Source: Tranquillimonas sp964472855
GTDB taxonomy: Bacteria; Pseudomonadota; Alphaproteobacteria; Rhodobacterales; Rhodobacteraceae
Length of the DNA: 64,000 nt
Direction: 5' to 3'
Assembly (NCBI GenBank): GCA_964472855.1
Contig: CAYYMJ010000006.1
Coordinates: 1 to 64,000 of the forward strand
Each line of letters begins with the position of its first letter. The stretch's first letter is position 1. A program made the translations under genes and the position numbers. This document shows positions 8,224 through 17,119 of the stretch, one piece after another. The notes below the pieces were generated by a model. That model was not told where the DNA came from. It worked only from the letters and a program-made list of their open reading frames with translations, and ran no database searches.

Positions 8224-9153
8224 ATGCCAACCGCTGTCTTTACCCATGACGACTGCGTGAACCACGTCACGCCGACCGGCCACCCCGAACGTGTGGCGCG
8301 GTATGAAACGGTCAGCGCGGCGCTGGATGCCATCGACGGGCTCGACCGGCGTGCTGCGCCCCTGTGCGACGACGCGGCGCTGTTGCTGGCCCATCCGGCA
8401 AGCCATGTCGCGGCCATCGTCGGGGCGGAACCGGCCGATGGCTGGGCCTCGCTTGACCCCGACACCCACATGTCGCCGGGGTCAGTGGCGGCGGCGCGGC
8501 GTGCCGTGGGCGGCGTGGTTGCCGCGGTCGGGCAGGTGTTGGACGGTGGCGCGGGCAATGCCTTTGTGGGCTGTCGCCCGCCCGGTCACCATGCCGAGCA
8601 TGACCGGGCCATGGGGTTCTGCCTGTTTTCGAACGCCGCCATCGGCGCCCTGCACGCGCTGGACGCGCACGGCCTTGCCCGGGTCGCGGTGGTTGATTTC
8701 GACGTGCACCACGGCAATGGCTCGCAAAACGTGCTGTGGGGCGAAAGCCGAGCGCTTTATGCCTCGTCGCACGAGATGCCGCTGTATCCCGGCAGCGGTG
8801 CGGTGTCTGAACGTGGCGGCAGTGGCAATGTCGTCAACGCGCCCCTGCCCGGCCGCAGCGGCAGTGCCGAGATGCGCAGCGCGTGGTCGGGACATATCCT
8901 GCCGGCGGTCGCGGCCTTTGCCCCCGATCTGATCATCGTTTCCGCCGGCTTCGACGCCCATGCCGCCGACCCTCTGGCCTCGCTCAACTGGCGCACCGAC
9001 GATTTCGCCTGGGTCACCCGCGCCATTTGCGAAACCGCCGACCGGGTTTGCGGCGGACGTCTGGTCTCGACCCTCGAGGGCGGATATGATCTTCAGGCCC
9101 TGGGCGCGGGCGTCGCGGCCCATGTCGAGGTTTTGAAGGAGCACGCGGGATGA
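8224..9153 (+). CDS. histone deacetylase family protein (acetylpolyamine amidohydrolase-like)
   Basis: 309-residue Zn-dependent deacetylase. The active site is recognisable: RPPGHHAEHDRAMGFC (paired histidines), then VDFDVHHGNG with the DxH zinc ligands, and a later SAGFDAHAADP with the third Asp. Bacterial members act on acetylated polyamines, acetoin-related compounds or lysine; the substrate here is not evident. The stop overlaps xseB (ATGA), and the gene is first in a compact run hdac-xseB-ispA-dxs. Confidence 0.9.
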   Translation: MPTAVFTHDDCVNHVTPTGHPERVARYETVSAALDAIDGLDRRAAPLCDDAALLLAHPASHVAAIVGAEPADGWASLDPDTHMSPGSVAAARRAVGGVVAAVGQVLDGGAGNAFVGCRPPGHHAEHDRAMGFCLFSNAAIGALHALDAHGLARVAVVDFDVHHGNGSQNVLWGESRALYASSHEMPLYPGSGAVSERGGSGNVVNAPLPGRSGSAEMRSAWSGHILPAVAAFAPDLIIVSAGFDAHAADPLASLNWRTDDFAWVTRAICETADRVCGGRLVSTLEGGYDLQALGAGVAAHVEVLKEHAG

Positions 9154-9389
9154 CCGACCAGCCGGTCGCGGAGATGACGTTCGAACAGGCCATGCGCGCA
9201 CTTGAAGACGTGGTGCAGCGGCTTGATTCGGGCGATGTGCCGCTGGAAGATTCGATTGCCCTTTACGAACGCGGCGCGGCGCTGAAGGCGCGCTGCGAGG
9301 CCAAGCTGAAAGAGGCCGAGGAAAAGGTGGCCCTGATCACCCGCGACGCCGGCGGCCAGCCTGTCGGCACCGAACCGCTGGACCCGTGA
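9150..9389 (+). CDS. xseB: exodeoxyribonuclease VII small subunit
   Basis: 79 residues, typical XseB size. The family signature is visible: TFEQAMRALEDVVQRLDSGD, then LEDSIALYERGAALKARCEAKL in a helical hairpin. It binds XseA to form exonuclease VII for single-strand DNA degradation. Coupled upstream to the deacetylase gene (ATGA) and downstream to ispA (GTGA). xseA is not in the window. Confidence 0.95.
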   Translation: MTDQPVAEMTFEQAMRALEDVVQRLDSGDVPLEDSIALYERGAALKARCEAKLKEAEEKVALITRDAGGQPVGTEPLDP

Positions 9390-10252
9390 CACCGGCGCTT
9401 GCAGCGGCCTTGGCGCACGGCAACGGGTTGGTGCGGGCGCGCCTGTCCGATGCCATGGGCACCCTGCCGCCGTCGCCGGTTGTCGATGCGATGACCCACG
9501 CGCTGACTGGCGGCAAAGGGCTGCGCGGATTTCTGGTGCTGGAAAGCGCGGCGCTGCATGATGTGCCCGCCAGCGCGGCGGTTCATGCCGCTGCCGCGAT
9601 CGAGGCCATGCACGGCTATTCCCTGGTGCATGACGACCTGCCCGCCATGGATGACGACGCCCTGCGCCGCGGCCAGCCGACCGTGCATGTCAAATGGGAC
9701 GAGGCCACCGCCATCCTGGCCGGCGATGCCCTGCAGGCGCTGGCATTCGAACTGGTCACCGACGCGCGCGGCCCGGCCCCGGCGGCGCTGGCGGCGGGGC
9801 TTGCCCGGGCGGCGGGCGCGGCCGGCATGGTGCGCGGTCAGGCGCTGGACATCGCCGCCGAAACCGCCGCCGCCCCCCTGCCCCTGGCCGAGATCGAGGC
9901 GCTGCAGGCCGGCAAGACCGGGGCGCTGTTCCAGTGGTCGGCGACCGCAGGCGCCGTGATGGCCGGGTCCGACGCGGGGCCGCTGACCGACTATGCCGCC
10001 GCGCTTGGGCTGGCATTTCAGATCACCGATGACATACTCGATGTCGAGGGCGAGGCCGCGTCGCTGGGCAAGGGGGTGCGCAAGGATGCCGAGGCTGGCA
10101 AGGCCACCTTCGTCAGCATCCTGGGGCGCGAACCGGCACGGGCCCGCGCACGGGCGCTGGCGGACAGCGCCATCGCCGCGCTGGCCGGCTATGGCGCCCG
10201 GGCCGACCTGTTGTGCGCGCTGGCCACCTATGTGGTGGCGCGCGACCGTTAG
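9386..10252 (+). CDS. ispA: farnesyl diphosphate synthase
   Basis: Trans-prenyltransferase of 288 residues that condenses IPP with DMAPP and GPP. The first Asp-rich motif is DDLPAMDDD (an expanded FARM typical of bacterial FPP synthases) and the second is DDILD; the KTGALF and GKG regions are also present. The GTG start overlaps the xseB stop (GTGA). The next gene, dxs, supplies the MEP pathway entry, so isoprenoid precursor supply and chain elongation are linked in one operon. Confidence 0.95.
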   Translation: MTPALAAALAHGNGLVRARLSDAMGTLPPSPVVDAMTHALTGGKGLRGFLVLESAALHDVPASAAVHAAAAIEAMHGYSLVHDDLPAMDDDALRRGQPTVHVKWDEATAILAGDALQALAFELVTDARGPAPAALAAGLARAAGAAGMVRGQALDIAAETAAAPLPLAEIEALQAGKTGALFQWSATAGAVMAGSDAGPLTDYAAALGLAFQITDDILDVEGEAASLGKGVRKDAEAGKATFVSILGREPARARARALADSAIAALAGYGARADLLCALATYVVARDR

Positions 10253-10351
10253 ACCGGCACGGCACGCCGCCGGCGCTTGCCCCGCAAGGGCGGCTCGACT
10301 ATGCCGCAACAGACCCTGGCGACACCGACCGGTGGAAAGGATGGACGCGGC

Positions 10352-12268
10352 TTGAGCCAACGACCGAACACGCCATTGCTTGACCAGATCACGGCCCCGG
10401 CCGACCTGAAGCCGCTGGCCGATACCGACCTGCGGCGGCTGGCTGACGAACTGCGCGCCGAAACCATTTCCGCAGTCAGCGAAACCGGCGGGCATCTGGG
10501 CGCCGGGCTGGGCGTGGTCGAACTGACCGTGGCCCTGCACGCGGTGTTCGATGCGCCCCGCGACAAGATCATCTGGGACGTGTCGCACCAGTCTTACCCG
10601 CACAAAATCCTGACCGGACGCCGCGACCGCATTCGCACCCTGCGCCAGAAAGACGGCCTGTCGGGTTTCACCAAACGCAGCGAATCGCCCTATGACCCGT
10701 TCGGCGCCGCCCACAGCTCGACCTCGATCAGCGCCGCGCTGGGCTTTGCCGTGGCCCGCGATCTGGGCGCCGCCGATGTTGGCGACTGCATCGCGGTGAT
10801 CGGCGACGGCGCCATCAGCGGCGGCATGGCCTACGAGGCGATGAACAACGCCGGGCATCTGGGCAACCGGCTGATCGTGATCCTGAACGACAACGAGATG
10901 TCGATCGCCCCGCCGGTGGGCGCGATGTCCGCGTATCTGTCGCGGCTCTATGCCGGTGCGCCCTTCCAGGACCTCAAGGCGGCGGCGCGCGGCGCGGTCG
11001 AGTTTCTGCCCCCGCCCTTTCAGGAAGGCGCCCGCCGCGCCAAGGAGGCGCTGAAATCCCTCACCGTCGGCGGCACCCTGTTCGAAGAGCTGGGCTTTTC
11101 CTATCTCGGGCCGCTGGACGGCCACGATCTGGACCAGTTGCTGCCGGTCCTGCACACCGTGCGCGACCGTGGCGCCGGACCGATCCTGATCCATGTCACC
11201 ACGCAAAAGGGCAAGGGCTATGCCCCGGCCGAATCGGCCCGCGACCGTGGGCACGGGGTGGCCCGTTTCGACGTCGTGACCGGCGAGCAGAAGAAATCAC
11301 CCTCGAACGCGCCGTCCTATACCTCGGTTTTCGCGCGCGCGCTGATCGACGCGGCCGCGGCCGACGACGACATCGTCGCCGTCACCGCCGCCATGCCCGA
11401 CGGCACCGGGCTGAACCTGTTCGCCGAACGCTTCCCCCGCCGCTGCTTTGACGTGGGCATCGCCGAACAGCATGGGGTCACCTTCTGCGCCGGACTGGCC
11501 GCGGCCGGCAAGAAACCCTTCTGTGCGATCTATTCGACCTTCCTGCAGCGGGGCTATGACCAGGTGGTGCACGACGTGGCCATCCAGCGCCTGCCCGTGC
11601 GCTTTGCCATCGACCGTGCCGGGCTGGTCGGGGCCGACGGCGCCACCCACGCCGGGGCCTACGACATCGCCTTTCTCGCCAACCTGCCGGGCTTTGTGGT
11701 GATGGCCGCCGCCGACGAGGCCGAGCTTGTGCATATGGTGGCCACCGCCGCCGCCCATGACACCGGGCCCATCGCCTTTCGCTTCCCGCGTGGCGAAGGC
11801 GTGGGCGTGGACCTGCCCGAGCACGGAACGCCGCTGGCGCTGGGCAAGGGCCGCATGATCCGCAAGGGCGAGGGCGTGGCGCTGTTGTCCTTCGGCGCCC
11901 GCCTGTCCGAGGTCGAGGCCGCCGCCGACCTGCTGGCGCCCCACGGCCTGCGCCCGACCATCGCCGACGCCCGCTTTGCCAAGCCGCTCGACCGCGACAT
12001 GGTGCTGGATCTCGCGGCCACCCATGACCTGCTGATCACGGTCGAAGAAGGCGCGGTCGGCGGTTTTGGCGCGCATGTGGCCCAGCTTCTGGCCGACCAG
12101 GGGGTGTTTGACCGCGGGCTCGCCTTTCGCTCGATGGTGCTGCCGGACGATTTCATCGACCACGCATCGCCGCGCGACATGTATGCCGCCGCCGGCCTGA
12201 ACGCGTCGGACATCGCCGCCCGCGTGCTGGCGGTCCTGAACCGCAACCAACCCAGCAAACGCGCCTGA
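10352..12268 (+). CDS. dxs: 1-deoxy-D-xylulose-5-phosphate synthase
   Basis: Condenses pyruvate and glyceraldehyde 3-phosphate to DXP, the first step of the MEP isoprenoid pathway; thiamine diphosphate enzyme. About 638 residues from the TTG at 10352, which matches usual Dxs length. In-frame ATGs at 10301 and 10277 would add 17-25 residues of unconserved sequence. The ThDP motif runs from GDGAISGGM to LNDNEMSIAPPVGAM. The pyrimidine-domain segment GIAEQHGVTFCAGLA and DRAGLVGADGATHAG are both intact. Follows ispA by 99 bp in the same direction. Confidence 0.95.
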   Translation: MSQRPNTPLLDQITAPADLKPLADTDLRRLADELRAETISAVSETGGHLGAGLGVVELTVALHAVFDAPRDKIIWDVSHQSYPHKILTGRRDRIRTLRQKDGLSGFTKRSESPYDPFGAAHSSTSISAALGFAVARDLGAADVGDCIAVIGDGAISGGMAYEAMNNAGHLGNRLIVILNDNEMSIAPPVGAMSAYLSRLYAGAPFQDLKAAARGAVEFLPPPFQEGARRAKEALKSLTVGGTLFEELGFSYLGPLDGHDLDQLLPVLHTVRDRGAGPILIHVTTQKGKGYAPAESARDRGHGVARFDVVTGEQKKSPSNAPSYTSVFARALIDAAAADDDIVAVTAAMPDGTGLNLFAERFPRRCFDVGIAEQHGVTFCAGLAAAGKKPFCAIYSTFLQRGYDQVVHDVAIQRLPVRFAIDRAGLVGADGATHAGAYDIAFLANLPGFVVMAAADEAELVHMVATAAAHDTGPIAFRFPRGEGVGVDLPEHGTPLALGKGRMIRKGEGVALLSFGARLSEVEAAADLLAPHGLRPTIADARFAKPLDRDMVLDLAATHDLLITVEEGAVGGFGAHVAQLLADQGVFDRGLAFRSMVLPDDFIDHASPRDMYAAAGLNASDIAARVLAVLNRNQPSKRA

Positions 12269-12279
12269 GGAGGCCGGAG

Positions 12280-13059
12280 ATGTCCCAGCTACAATGCCGC
12301 CGCGACGGCGCTGTTCTCGAGGTTACGCTCGACCGACCCAAGGCCAACGCCATCGACCTTGCCACCAGCCGGGAAATGGGCGCGGTCTTTGCCGATTTCC
12401 GCGACGACCCCGACCTGCGCGTCGCCATCGTCACTGGCGGTGGCGAGAAATTCTTCTGCGCAGGCTGGGATCTCAAGGCGGCTGCCGACGGCGATGCCGT
12501 CGACGGCGACTATGGCGTCGGCGGGTTCGGCGGCCTGCAGGAATTGCGCGACCTGAACAAACCGGTGATCGCCGCCGTCAACGGCATCGCCTGCGGCGGC
12601 GGGTTGGAACTGGCCCTGTCGGCCGACATCATCCTTGCCGCCGACCACGCCAGCTTTGCGCTGCCCGAGATCCGCTCGGGCACGGTGGCCGACGCCGCCT
12701 CGATCAAGCTGCCCAAGCGCATCCCCTATCACGTGGCAATGGAGCTTTTGCTGACCGGGCGCTGGTTCGACGCGGCCGAGGCGCGGCAATGGGGACTGGT
12801 CAACGAAATCCTGCCCGGCCCGGACCTGATGGACCGCGCCCGCGCCCTGGCCCGCCATCTCGCCTCGGGCCCGCCCCTGGTCTATGCCGCGATCAAACAG
12901 GTGGTGCGCGACGCCGAAGACAGCAAGTTCCAGGACGCGCTGAACCGCATCACCGGCCGCCAGCTGGCCACGGTCGACCGCCTCTATGCCAGCCAGGACC
13001 AGCTGGAAGGCGCCCGCGCCTTCGCCGAAAAACGCGACCCCGTCTGGAAGGGCCGCTAA
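12280..13059 (+). CDS. enoyl-CoA hydratase/isomerase family protein (carnitinyl-CoA dehydratase-like)
   Basis: 259-residue crotonase-fold protein. The oxyanion-hole loops are FFCAGWDLKA and GIACGGGLELALSAD; ALPEIRSGTVADAAS carries the region where one catalytic Glu normally sits. Overall sequence resembles the CaiD branch, but no other carnitine genes are present, so substrate specificity is open. AGGAGG lies just ahead of the ATG. It follows dxs by 11 bp and is probably read from the same transcript. C-terminal AFAEKRDPVWKGR is typical of the family. Confidence 0.85.
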   Translation: MSQLQCRRDGAVLEVTLDRPKANAIDLATSREMGAVFADFRDDPDLRVAIVTGGGEKFFCAGWDLKAAADGDAVDGDYGVGGFGGLQELRDLNKPVIAAVNGIACGGGLELALSADIILAADHASFALPEIRSGTVADAASIKLPKRIPYHVAMELLLTGRWFDAAEARQWGLVNEILPGPDLMDRARALARHLASGPPLVYAAIKQVVRDAEDSKFQDALNRITGRQLATVDRLYASQDQLEGARAFAEKRDPVWKGR

Positions 13060-13067
13060 AGGCCCCT

Positions 13068-13087
13068 ACTTCTGTCCAGAAATATCC
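13068..13087 (-). repeat. dispersed 3'-end motif, copy 2
   Basis: On the minus strand it reads GGATATTTCTGGACAGAAGT, between the convergent ends of the hydratase and rluA genes. Same family as the block at 5863-5893. Confidence 0.5.
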
Positions 13088-13166
13088 AATCCTGACGCCG
13101 CCGCCGCTGCCGGCGCCGGATCAGGTGCACCGACGCGGGCGACGCCGAAGGCGGCGCAACCCGCTG

Positions 13167-13823
13167 TCAGAATGGCGCTGGCACGCGAAACCGCTGACCG
13201 GCGCCGCCGTCGGGATGGCGCAGGCGCAATTCTTCGGCATGCAGCATCAGGCGCGGGAAATCGCGGGCCGGACCGCTGCTGTAAAACGGATCGCCCAGAA
13301 TCGGGTGGCCCAGCGCCAGCATATGCACCCGCAACTGGTGCGACCGCCCGGTCTGCGGGAAAAGCTTGACCCGCGCGCCCGGTTCCTCGGCCCGCATCAC
13401 CCGCCAGCCGGTCACCGCCGCCCGCCCGTTGTCATGGTCGACCTTTTGCAGCGGACGGTTGGGCCAGTCGACGATCAGCGGCAGGTCCACGGTGCCCGAC
13501 CGGTCGGCCGGCATGCCCCAGACCCGCGCCACATAGGTCTTTTTCACCTGCCGCTTCTCGAACTGCAGCCCCAAGTGCCGCTGGGCGGCGCGGGTCAGGG
13601 CAAAGACCATCACCCCCGACGTATCACGGTCGAGACGGTGGACCAGCAACGCCTGCGGAAAGGCGCCCTGCACCCGTGACAGAAGGCAATCGGCCAGATG
13701 CTCACCCTTGCCGGGCACCGACAACAGGCCCGACGGCTTGTCGACCACAACAATCTCGTGATCCGCGTGCAGCACGGCAAGCGGGTCCGGCGGAGGGGAA
13801 TAGTCGGCGCCCTGCAACGGCAT
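13167..13823 (-). CDS. rluA: RluA-family pseudouridine synthase
   Basis: 218 residues, the size of E. coli RluA, which modifies 23S rRNA U746 and tRNA U32. The catalytic motif HRLDRDTSG is at residues 62-70 with the nucleophilic Asp at 65. DKPSGLLSVPGKG precedes it, and the C-terminal KLFPQTGRSHQLRVHM block is standard. Start at 13823 is supported by CAAGGA just upstream. The frame stays open for another 83 codons upstream but that part looks non-coding. No S4 domain is visible, which fits RluA rather than RluC/D. Confidence 0.88.
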   Translation of the reverse strand: MPLQGADYSPPPDPLAVLHADHEIVVVDKPSGLLSVPGKGEHLADCLLSRVQGAFPQALLVHRLDRDTSGVMVFALTRAAQRHLGLQFEKRQVKKTYVARVWGMPADRSGTVDLPLIVDWPNRPLQKVDHDNGRAAVTGWRVMRAEEPGARVKLFPQTGRSHQLRVHMLALGHPILGDPFYSSGPARDFPRLMLHAEELRLRHPDGGAGQRFRVPAPF

Positions 13824-14126
13824 TCCTTGGCTGGCGGGAGAAATCCGGGCAAGCCATACGGCATCATCGGCCCGAACCCAAGGGGGCGACGACGATGCCG
13901 TCTTCGCTGGCAGAGGGCGGGGCCGGTGCATTCTCTTGCCAGCCGGACGGGGAAGCTTTCGGCCAGCTACAGCGGCGGGGGGAATGTCACACGTCGAATT
14001 CGCGCATCCCGGCACCCGCGCATGGCCGCCGGCCGGCAGAGGCCGCAGCATGGTCGCGGCGCCGCAGGTCAATTGTCGACGTCTGTGCTGCCGCGGGTCA
14101 GGCCGGCATCGGGCTTTTGAAACGGA
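13824..14126. other. intergenic stretch without a recognised gene
   Basis: About 300 bp between the rluA start and the hairpins behind the FAD-GcvT operon. Frames are open on both strands because of high GC, but none has a convincing ribosome site or a recognisable product. The rluA promoter must lie here. Confidence 0.5.
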
Positions 14127-14173
14127 GCGGGCCTGCGGCCCGCGCGGGTTGGTGGCGCGCCCTGCGGGCGCGC
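14127..14173 (-). terminator. two GC hairpins with TGC loops behind the betaine/DMG operon
   Basis: GCGGGCC-TGC-GGCCCGC at 14127-14143 and GCGCGCCC-TGC-GGGCGCGC at 14155-14173, 44-90 bp beyond the last stop of the leftward operon. Perfect stems of 7 and 8 bp with the same three-base loop, but no T run. Confidence 0.5.
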
Positions 14174-14178
14174 GCTGC

Positions 14179-14209
14179 CTCCGGCGGGGATATTTGGGCC
14201 AGGATGATG
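14179..14209 (+). repeat. dispersed 3'-end motif, copy 3
   Basis: Contains GGCGGGGATATTTGGGCC followed by AGGATGATG. Lies immediately beyond the last gene of the leftward operon, in the opposite orientation to it. Confidence 0.5.
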
Positions 14210-14216
14210 GGCGCGG

Positions 14217-16664
14217 TCAGGCTTTCATGCGGTCGGCCTTGGGGTCGTACATCGGTTTGAGCGATGCCTCGGCCGGCACCCGGGTGCCGGCGACGTCGAT
14301 CTCGTAGCGTGACGCATTCAGCTGATCGGGGCTTTCGCCCTTGCACGGGACATAGCCCATGCCCATCGCGCCGCCCAGGTGATGCCCGTAGGCGCCCGAG
14401 CTGAGATAGCCCACGATCTTTCCGTCGCGGATGATGGGCTCGTTATGGTAAAGCTGGGGGGCCGGGTCGGTCAGGCGAAACTGAACCATGCGTTTTTCCA
14501 GACCGGCTTGGCGTTTGCGCAGCACCGCGTCGCGGCCGATGAAATCGGGCTTGGCCGTTTTCACGGCAAAGCCGAGGCCGGCTTCGACCACGTGATCTTC
14601 GCAGGTGATGTCGTGGCCGAAGTGGCGAAAGGCCTTTTCGATGCGGGCGCAATCCATGGCGTGCATGCCGCACAGGCGGCCGCCGCGGGCGCGGGCCGCG
14701 TCCCACACGGTTTCGAACACATGGCCGGCCATGTCGGCCGACATGAACAGCTCCCACCCCAGTTCGCCGACATACGACATGCGATGGGCGCGCACCCGGG
14801 TCAGGCCAAGTTCGATCTCGCGGGCGGAACCGAAGGCGAAGCCGTCGTTGGTGAGGTCGGCGGGAGACAGCGCCGACAGCAGGTCGCGCGACCCCGGGCC
14901 CATGACGGCCAGCACCGCCTCGCCGGCGGTGATGTCGGTCAGCACGACATTCAGGTCGCCGGCGTGGGCGCGCATCCAGGTCAGGTCGGCGCGCAGGGTG
15001 GCGGCCGGGGTCACGACGAGGAAGGCGGTTTCGTCAAGCCGGGTGACGGTGACGTCGGCCTCGATCCCGCCGCGTTGGTTCAGGAACTGGGTATAGACCA
15101 GCTGGCCGACCGGTGTGTCGACGTCGTTGCCGCAGACATGGTTCAGAAGCCGCAGGGCATCGCGGCCTTCAACGCGGACCTTGCCAAAGCTGGACATGTC
15201 GTAAAGCCCGACACCGCTGCGCAGGGCGGCGACCTCTTGGGCGGCGTTGCCGAACCAGTTGGGCCGGCGCCAGTCATAGCGATACACGGGTTCCTGCCCC
15301 GGGTCGGCGAACCAGTTGGGGCGTTCCCAGCCCGAGGTTTCGCCAAATACGGCGCCGTTTTCGGCAAGCTGGGCGTGGAAGGGCGAGCGGCGCAGGCCGC
15401 GGGCGGTTTCCATCTGCCGGAACGGGAAGTGATCGGCGTAGAGCAAGCCGAGGGTTTCGCTGACCCGCTGGGCCAGATAGCGGCGGTTGGTCTGGAAGGG
15501 CTGGGCGCGCGCGATGTCGACATCGCCCAGATCGAAGGGCCGCATGCCGTCGTCCATCCACTGGGCCAGCGCCATGCCGGCGCCGCCAGCCGACTGGATG
15601 CCGACCGAGTTGAAGCCGGCCGCCACCCAGAAATTCGCCACCTCGGGCGCGGGGCCCATGTAATAGGCATCGTCGGGGGTAAAGCTTTCCGGGCCGTTGA
15701 AGAAGGTGTGGATACCCGCCTCGCCCAGCATGGGCAGCCGGTTCATCGCCCATTCGAGTATGGGTTCGAAATGGTCGAAGTCTTCGGGAAGCTGGTCAAA
15801 TTCGAAGCTGGCCGGGATACCGTCGACCGCCCATGGCTTGGCCTTTGGTTCGAAGGCGCCCAGCATCATCTTGCCGGCGTCTTCCTTGTAATAGGCGCAT
15901 TCGTCGGGCACCCGCAGCACCGGCATCTGGGTCAGGCCGGCCACCGGCTCGGTCACGATATAGAAATGTTCGCAGGCCTGCAGCGGCACCGACACCCCGG
16001 CCATGGCGCCGACTTCGCGGCCCCACATACCGGCGGCGTTGATCACGTGGTCGGCGGTGATGCGCCCCTGCGCGCCGCCGTCGTCGGCCTGCCAAGTGAC
16101 CGCGCGGGCGCGCCCGGCGTCGACCTCGACCCCGGTCACACGGATGCGTTCGGCAATTCGGGCGCCGCGATTGCGCGCGCCCCTGGCCAGCGCCAGCGCG
16201 ATGTTGGCCGGGTCGCCCTGGCCGTCTTTGGGCAGCCAGACCCCGGCCTTGACGCCGTCAAGGTTGAGGTGGGGATATTTCTCGCCAACCTCGGCGGGCG
16301 AAATCTCTTCGACCTCGACACCGAAGGCCCGGGCCATCGCGGCCTGGCGAAAGATCTCTTCACGGCGGTGATCGGTCAGCGCCACGGTGATCGAGCCGCA
16401 GCGGCGGAAGCCGGTGGCAATGCCGGTTTCCTGTTCGAGGTTGCCGTACAGTTCCTGGCTGTATTTCGCCAGCCGGGTCATGTTGGCGGTGGCGCGAAGC
16501 TGGGCGATCAGCCCGGCCGCGTGCCATGTGGTGCCGCTGGTCAGTTGCTTGCGTTCAAGCAGCACGACGTCGGTCCAGCCCAGCCGGGTCAGGTGATAGG
16601 CGATCGAACAGCCGACGACCCCGCCGCCAATGATCACGGCGCGGGCATGGGTGGGCAAGCTCAT
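14217..16664 (-). CDS. FAD-dependent oxidoreductase with C-terminal GcvT domain (dimethylglycine/sarcosine dehydrogenase family)
   Basis: 815 residues. N-terminal DAO-type FAD domain with GGGVVG at about residues 13-18 and WHAAG with His48, the position that holds FAD covalently in dimethylglycine and sarcosine dehydrogenases. From about residue 430 to the end is a GcvT aminomethyltransferase-like domain (RGGIEADVTVTRLDE, YVGELGWELF, HAMDCARIEKAFRHFGHD), which in this family passes the methyl carbon to tetrahydrofolate. It is last in a five-gene chain of ATGA overlaps and shares its plan with the 814-residue protein at the head of that chain. One probably acts on dimethylglycine and the other on sarcosine; which is which cannot be decided from sequence. 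Confidence 0.9.
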   Translation of the reverse strand: MSLPTHARAVIIGGGVVGCSIAYHLTRLGWTDVVLLERKQLTSGTTWHAAGLIAQLRATANMTRLAKYSQELYGNLEQETGIATGFRRCGSITVALTDHRREEIFRQAAMARAFGVEVEEISPAEVGEKYPHLNLDGVKAGVWLPKDGQGDPANIALALARGARNRGARIAERIRVTGVEVDAGRARAVTWQADDGGAQGRITADHVINAAGMWGREVGAMAGVSVPLQACEHFYIVTEPVAGLTQMPVLRVPDECAYYKEDAGKMMLGAFEPKAKPWAVDGIPASFEFDQLPEDFDHFEPILEWAMNRLPMLGEAGIHTFFNGPESFTPDDAYYMGPAPEVANFWVAAGFNSVGIQSAGGAGMALAQWMDDGMRPFDLGDVDIARAQPFQTNRRYLAQRVSETLGLLYADHFPFRQMETARGLRRSPFHAQLAENGAVFGETSGWERPNWFADPGQEPVYRYDWRRPNWFGNAAQEVAALRSGVGLYDMSSFGKVRVEGRDALRLLNHVCGNDVDTPVGQLVYTQFLNQRGGIEADVTVTRLDETAFLVVTPAATLRADLTWMRAHAGDLNVVLTDITAGEAVLAVMGPGSRDLLSALSPADLTNDGFAFGSAREIELGLTRVRAHRMSYVGELGWELFMSADMAGHVFETVWDAARARGGRLCGMHAMDCARIEKAFRHFGHDITCEDHVVEAGLGFAVKTAKPDFIGRDAVLRKRQAGLEKRMVQFRLTDPAPQLYHNEPIIRDGKIVGYLSSGAYGHHLGGAMGMGYVPCKGESPDQLNASRYEIDVAGTRVPAEASLKPMYDPKADRMKA

Positions 16665-17119
16665 GGATAGATCTCCGCGAATTTGGATTTGTAGAGCGCG
16701 ATCATCGCCTGTTCGGTCGCGCCGTCGTCATAGGGCGGGGTCGTGATCAGGGCGACATCGTCGACCGCGATCCTGACAATGATGTTGATGCGGTCGGTCA
16801 ATTCGCCCCAGACGGCGGCAAAGCGCGGGATCAGGGCGGCATAGTCATCCGAGCCGCGGCGCACCATCGTTGCCTGCCCGCGCAGGCGGGCGCCCTTGCG
16901 GATGAAGACGTCGATGAAATTGACCTCGACCTCGGGCGCGTGGGTCAGGTTGGTGATGGTCCGGGGCGAGCGGATCTCGCCAAAGGCGATGGTCTGGTCG
17001 TCCAGCAACAGGAATGTGCCCTTGGGCGAGACCGAGGGCCGCCCGCCCGGTGTGACCGTGGCGACAAAGCCCAGCGGGAAGCGGGCGATCATCTGCTGGA
17101 TGCCGGCGGGAATGATCAT
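16661..17119 (-). CDS. pyridoxamine 5'-phosphate oxidase-fold (split-barrel flavin) family protein
   Basis: 152 residues with the PPOX split-barrel pattern: GFVATVTPGGRPSVSPKGTF, then an acidic strand containing LDDQTIAFGEIRS, and an EVNFIDVFIRKGARLRG strand. Members bind FMN or F420 and often have no known substrate; a role in pyridoxine synthesis is not implied. The ATG at 17119 overlaps the homocysteine methyltransferase stop, and its own stop overlaps the FAD-GcvT start. Tight coupling suggests a function in the same one-carbon pathway, which I cannot name. Confidence 0.82.
   Translation of the reverse strand: MIIPAGIQQMIARFPLGFVATVTPGGRPSVSPKGTFLLLDDQTIAFGEIRSPRTITNLTHAPEVEVNFIDVFIRKGARLRGQATMVRRGSDDYAALIPRFAAVWGELTDRINIIVRIAVDDVALITTPPYDDGATEQAMIALYKSKFAEIYP

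Noticed and set aside
13824..14072. N-terminal extension of the rluA frame
   Set aside because: Arg/Pro-rich, not like any pseudouridine synthase extension; a good ribosome site supports the start at 13823 and the resulting length fits RluA.
14379..16670. 763-codon plus-strand frame opposite the FAD-GcvT gene
   Set aside because: Gly/His/Arg-rich composition and no conserved motif; it mirrors the real gene's codon positions.
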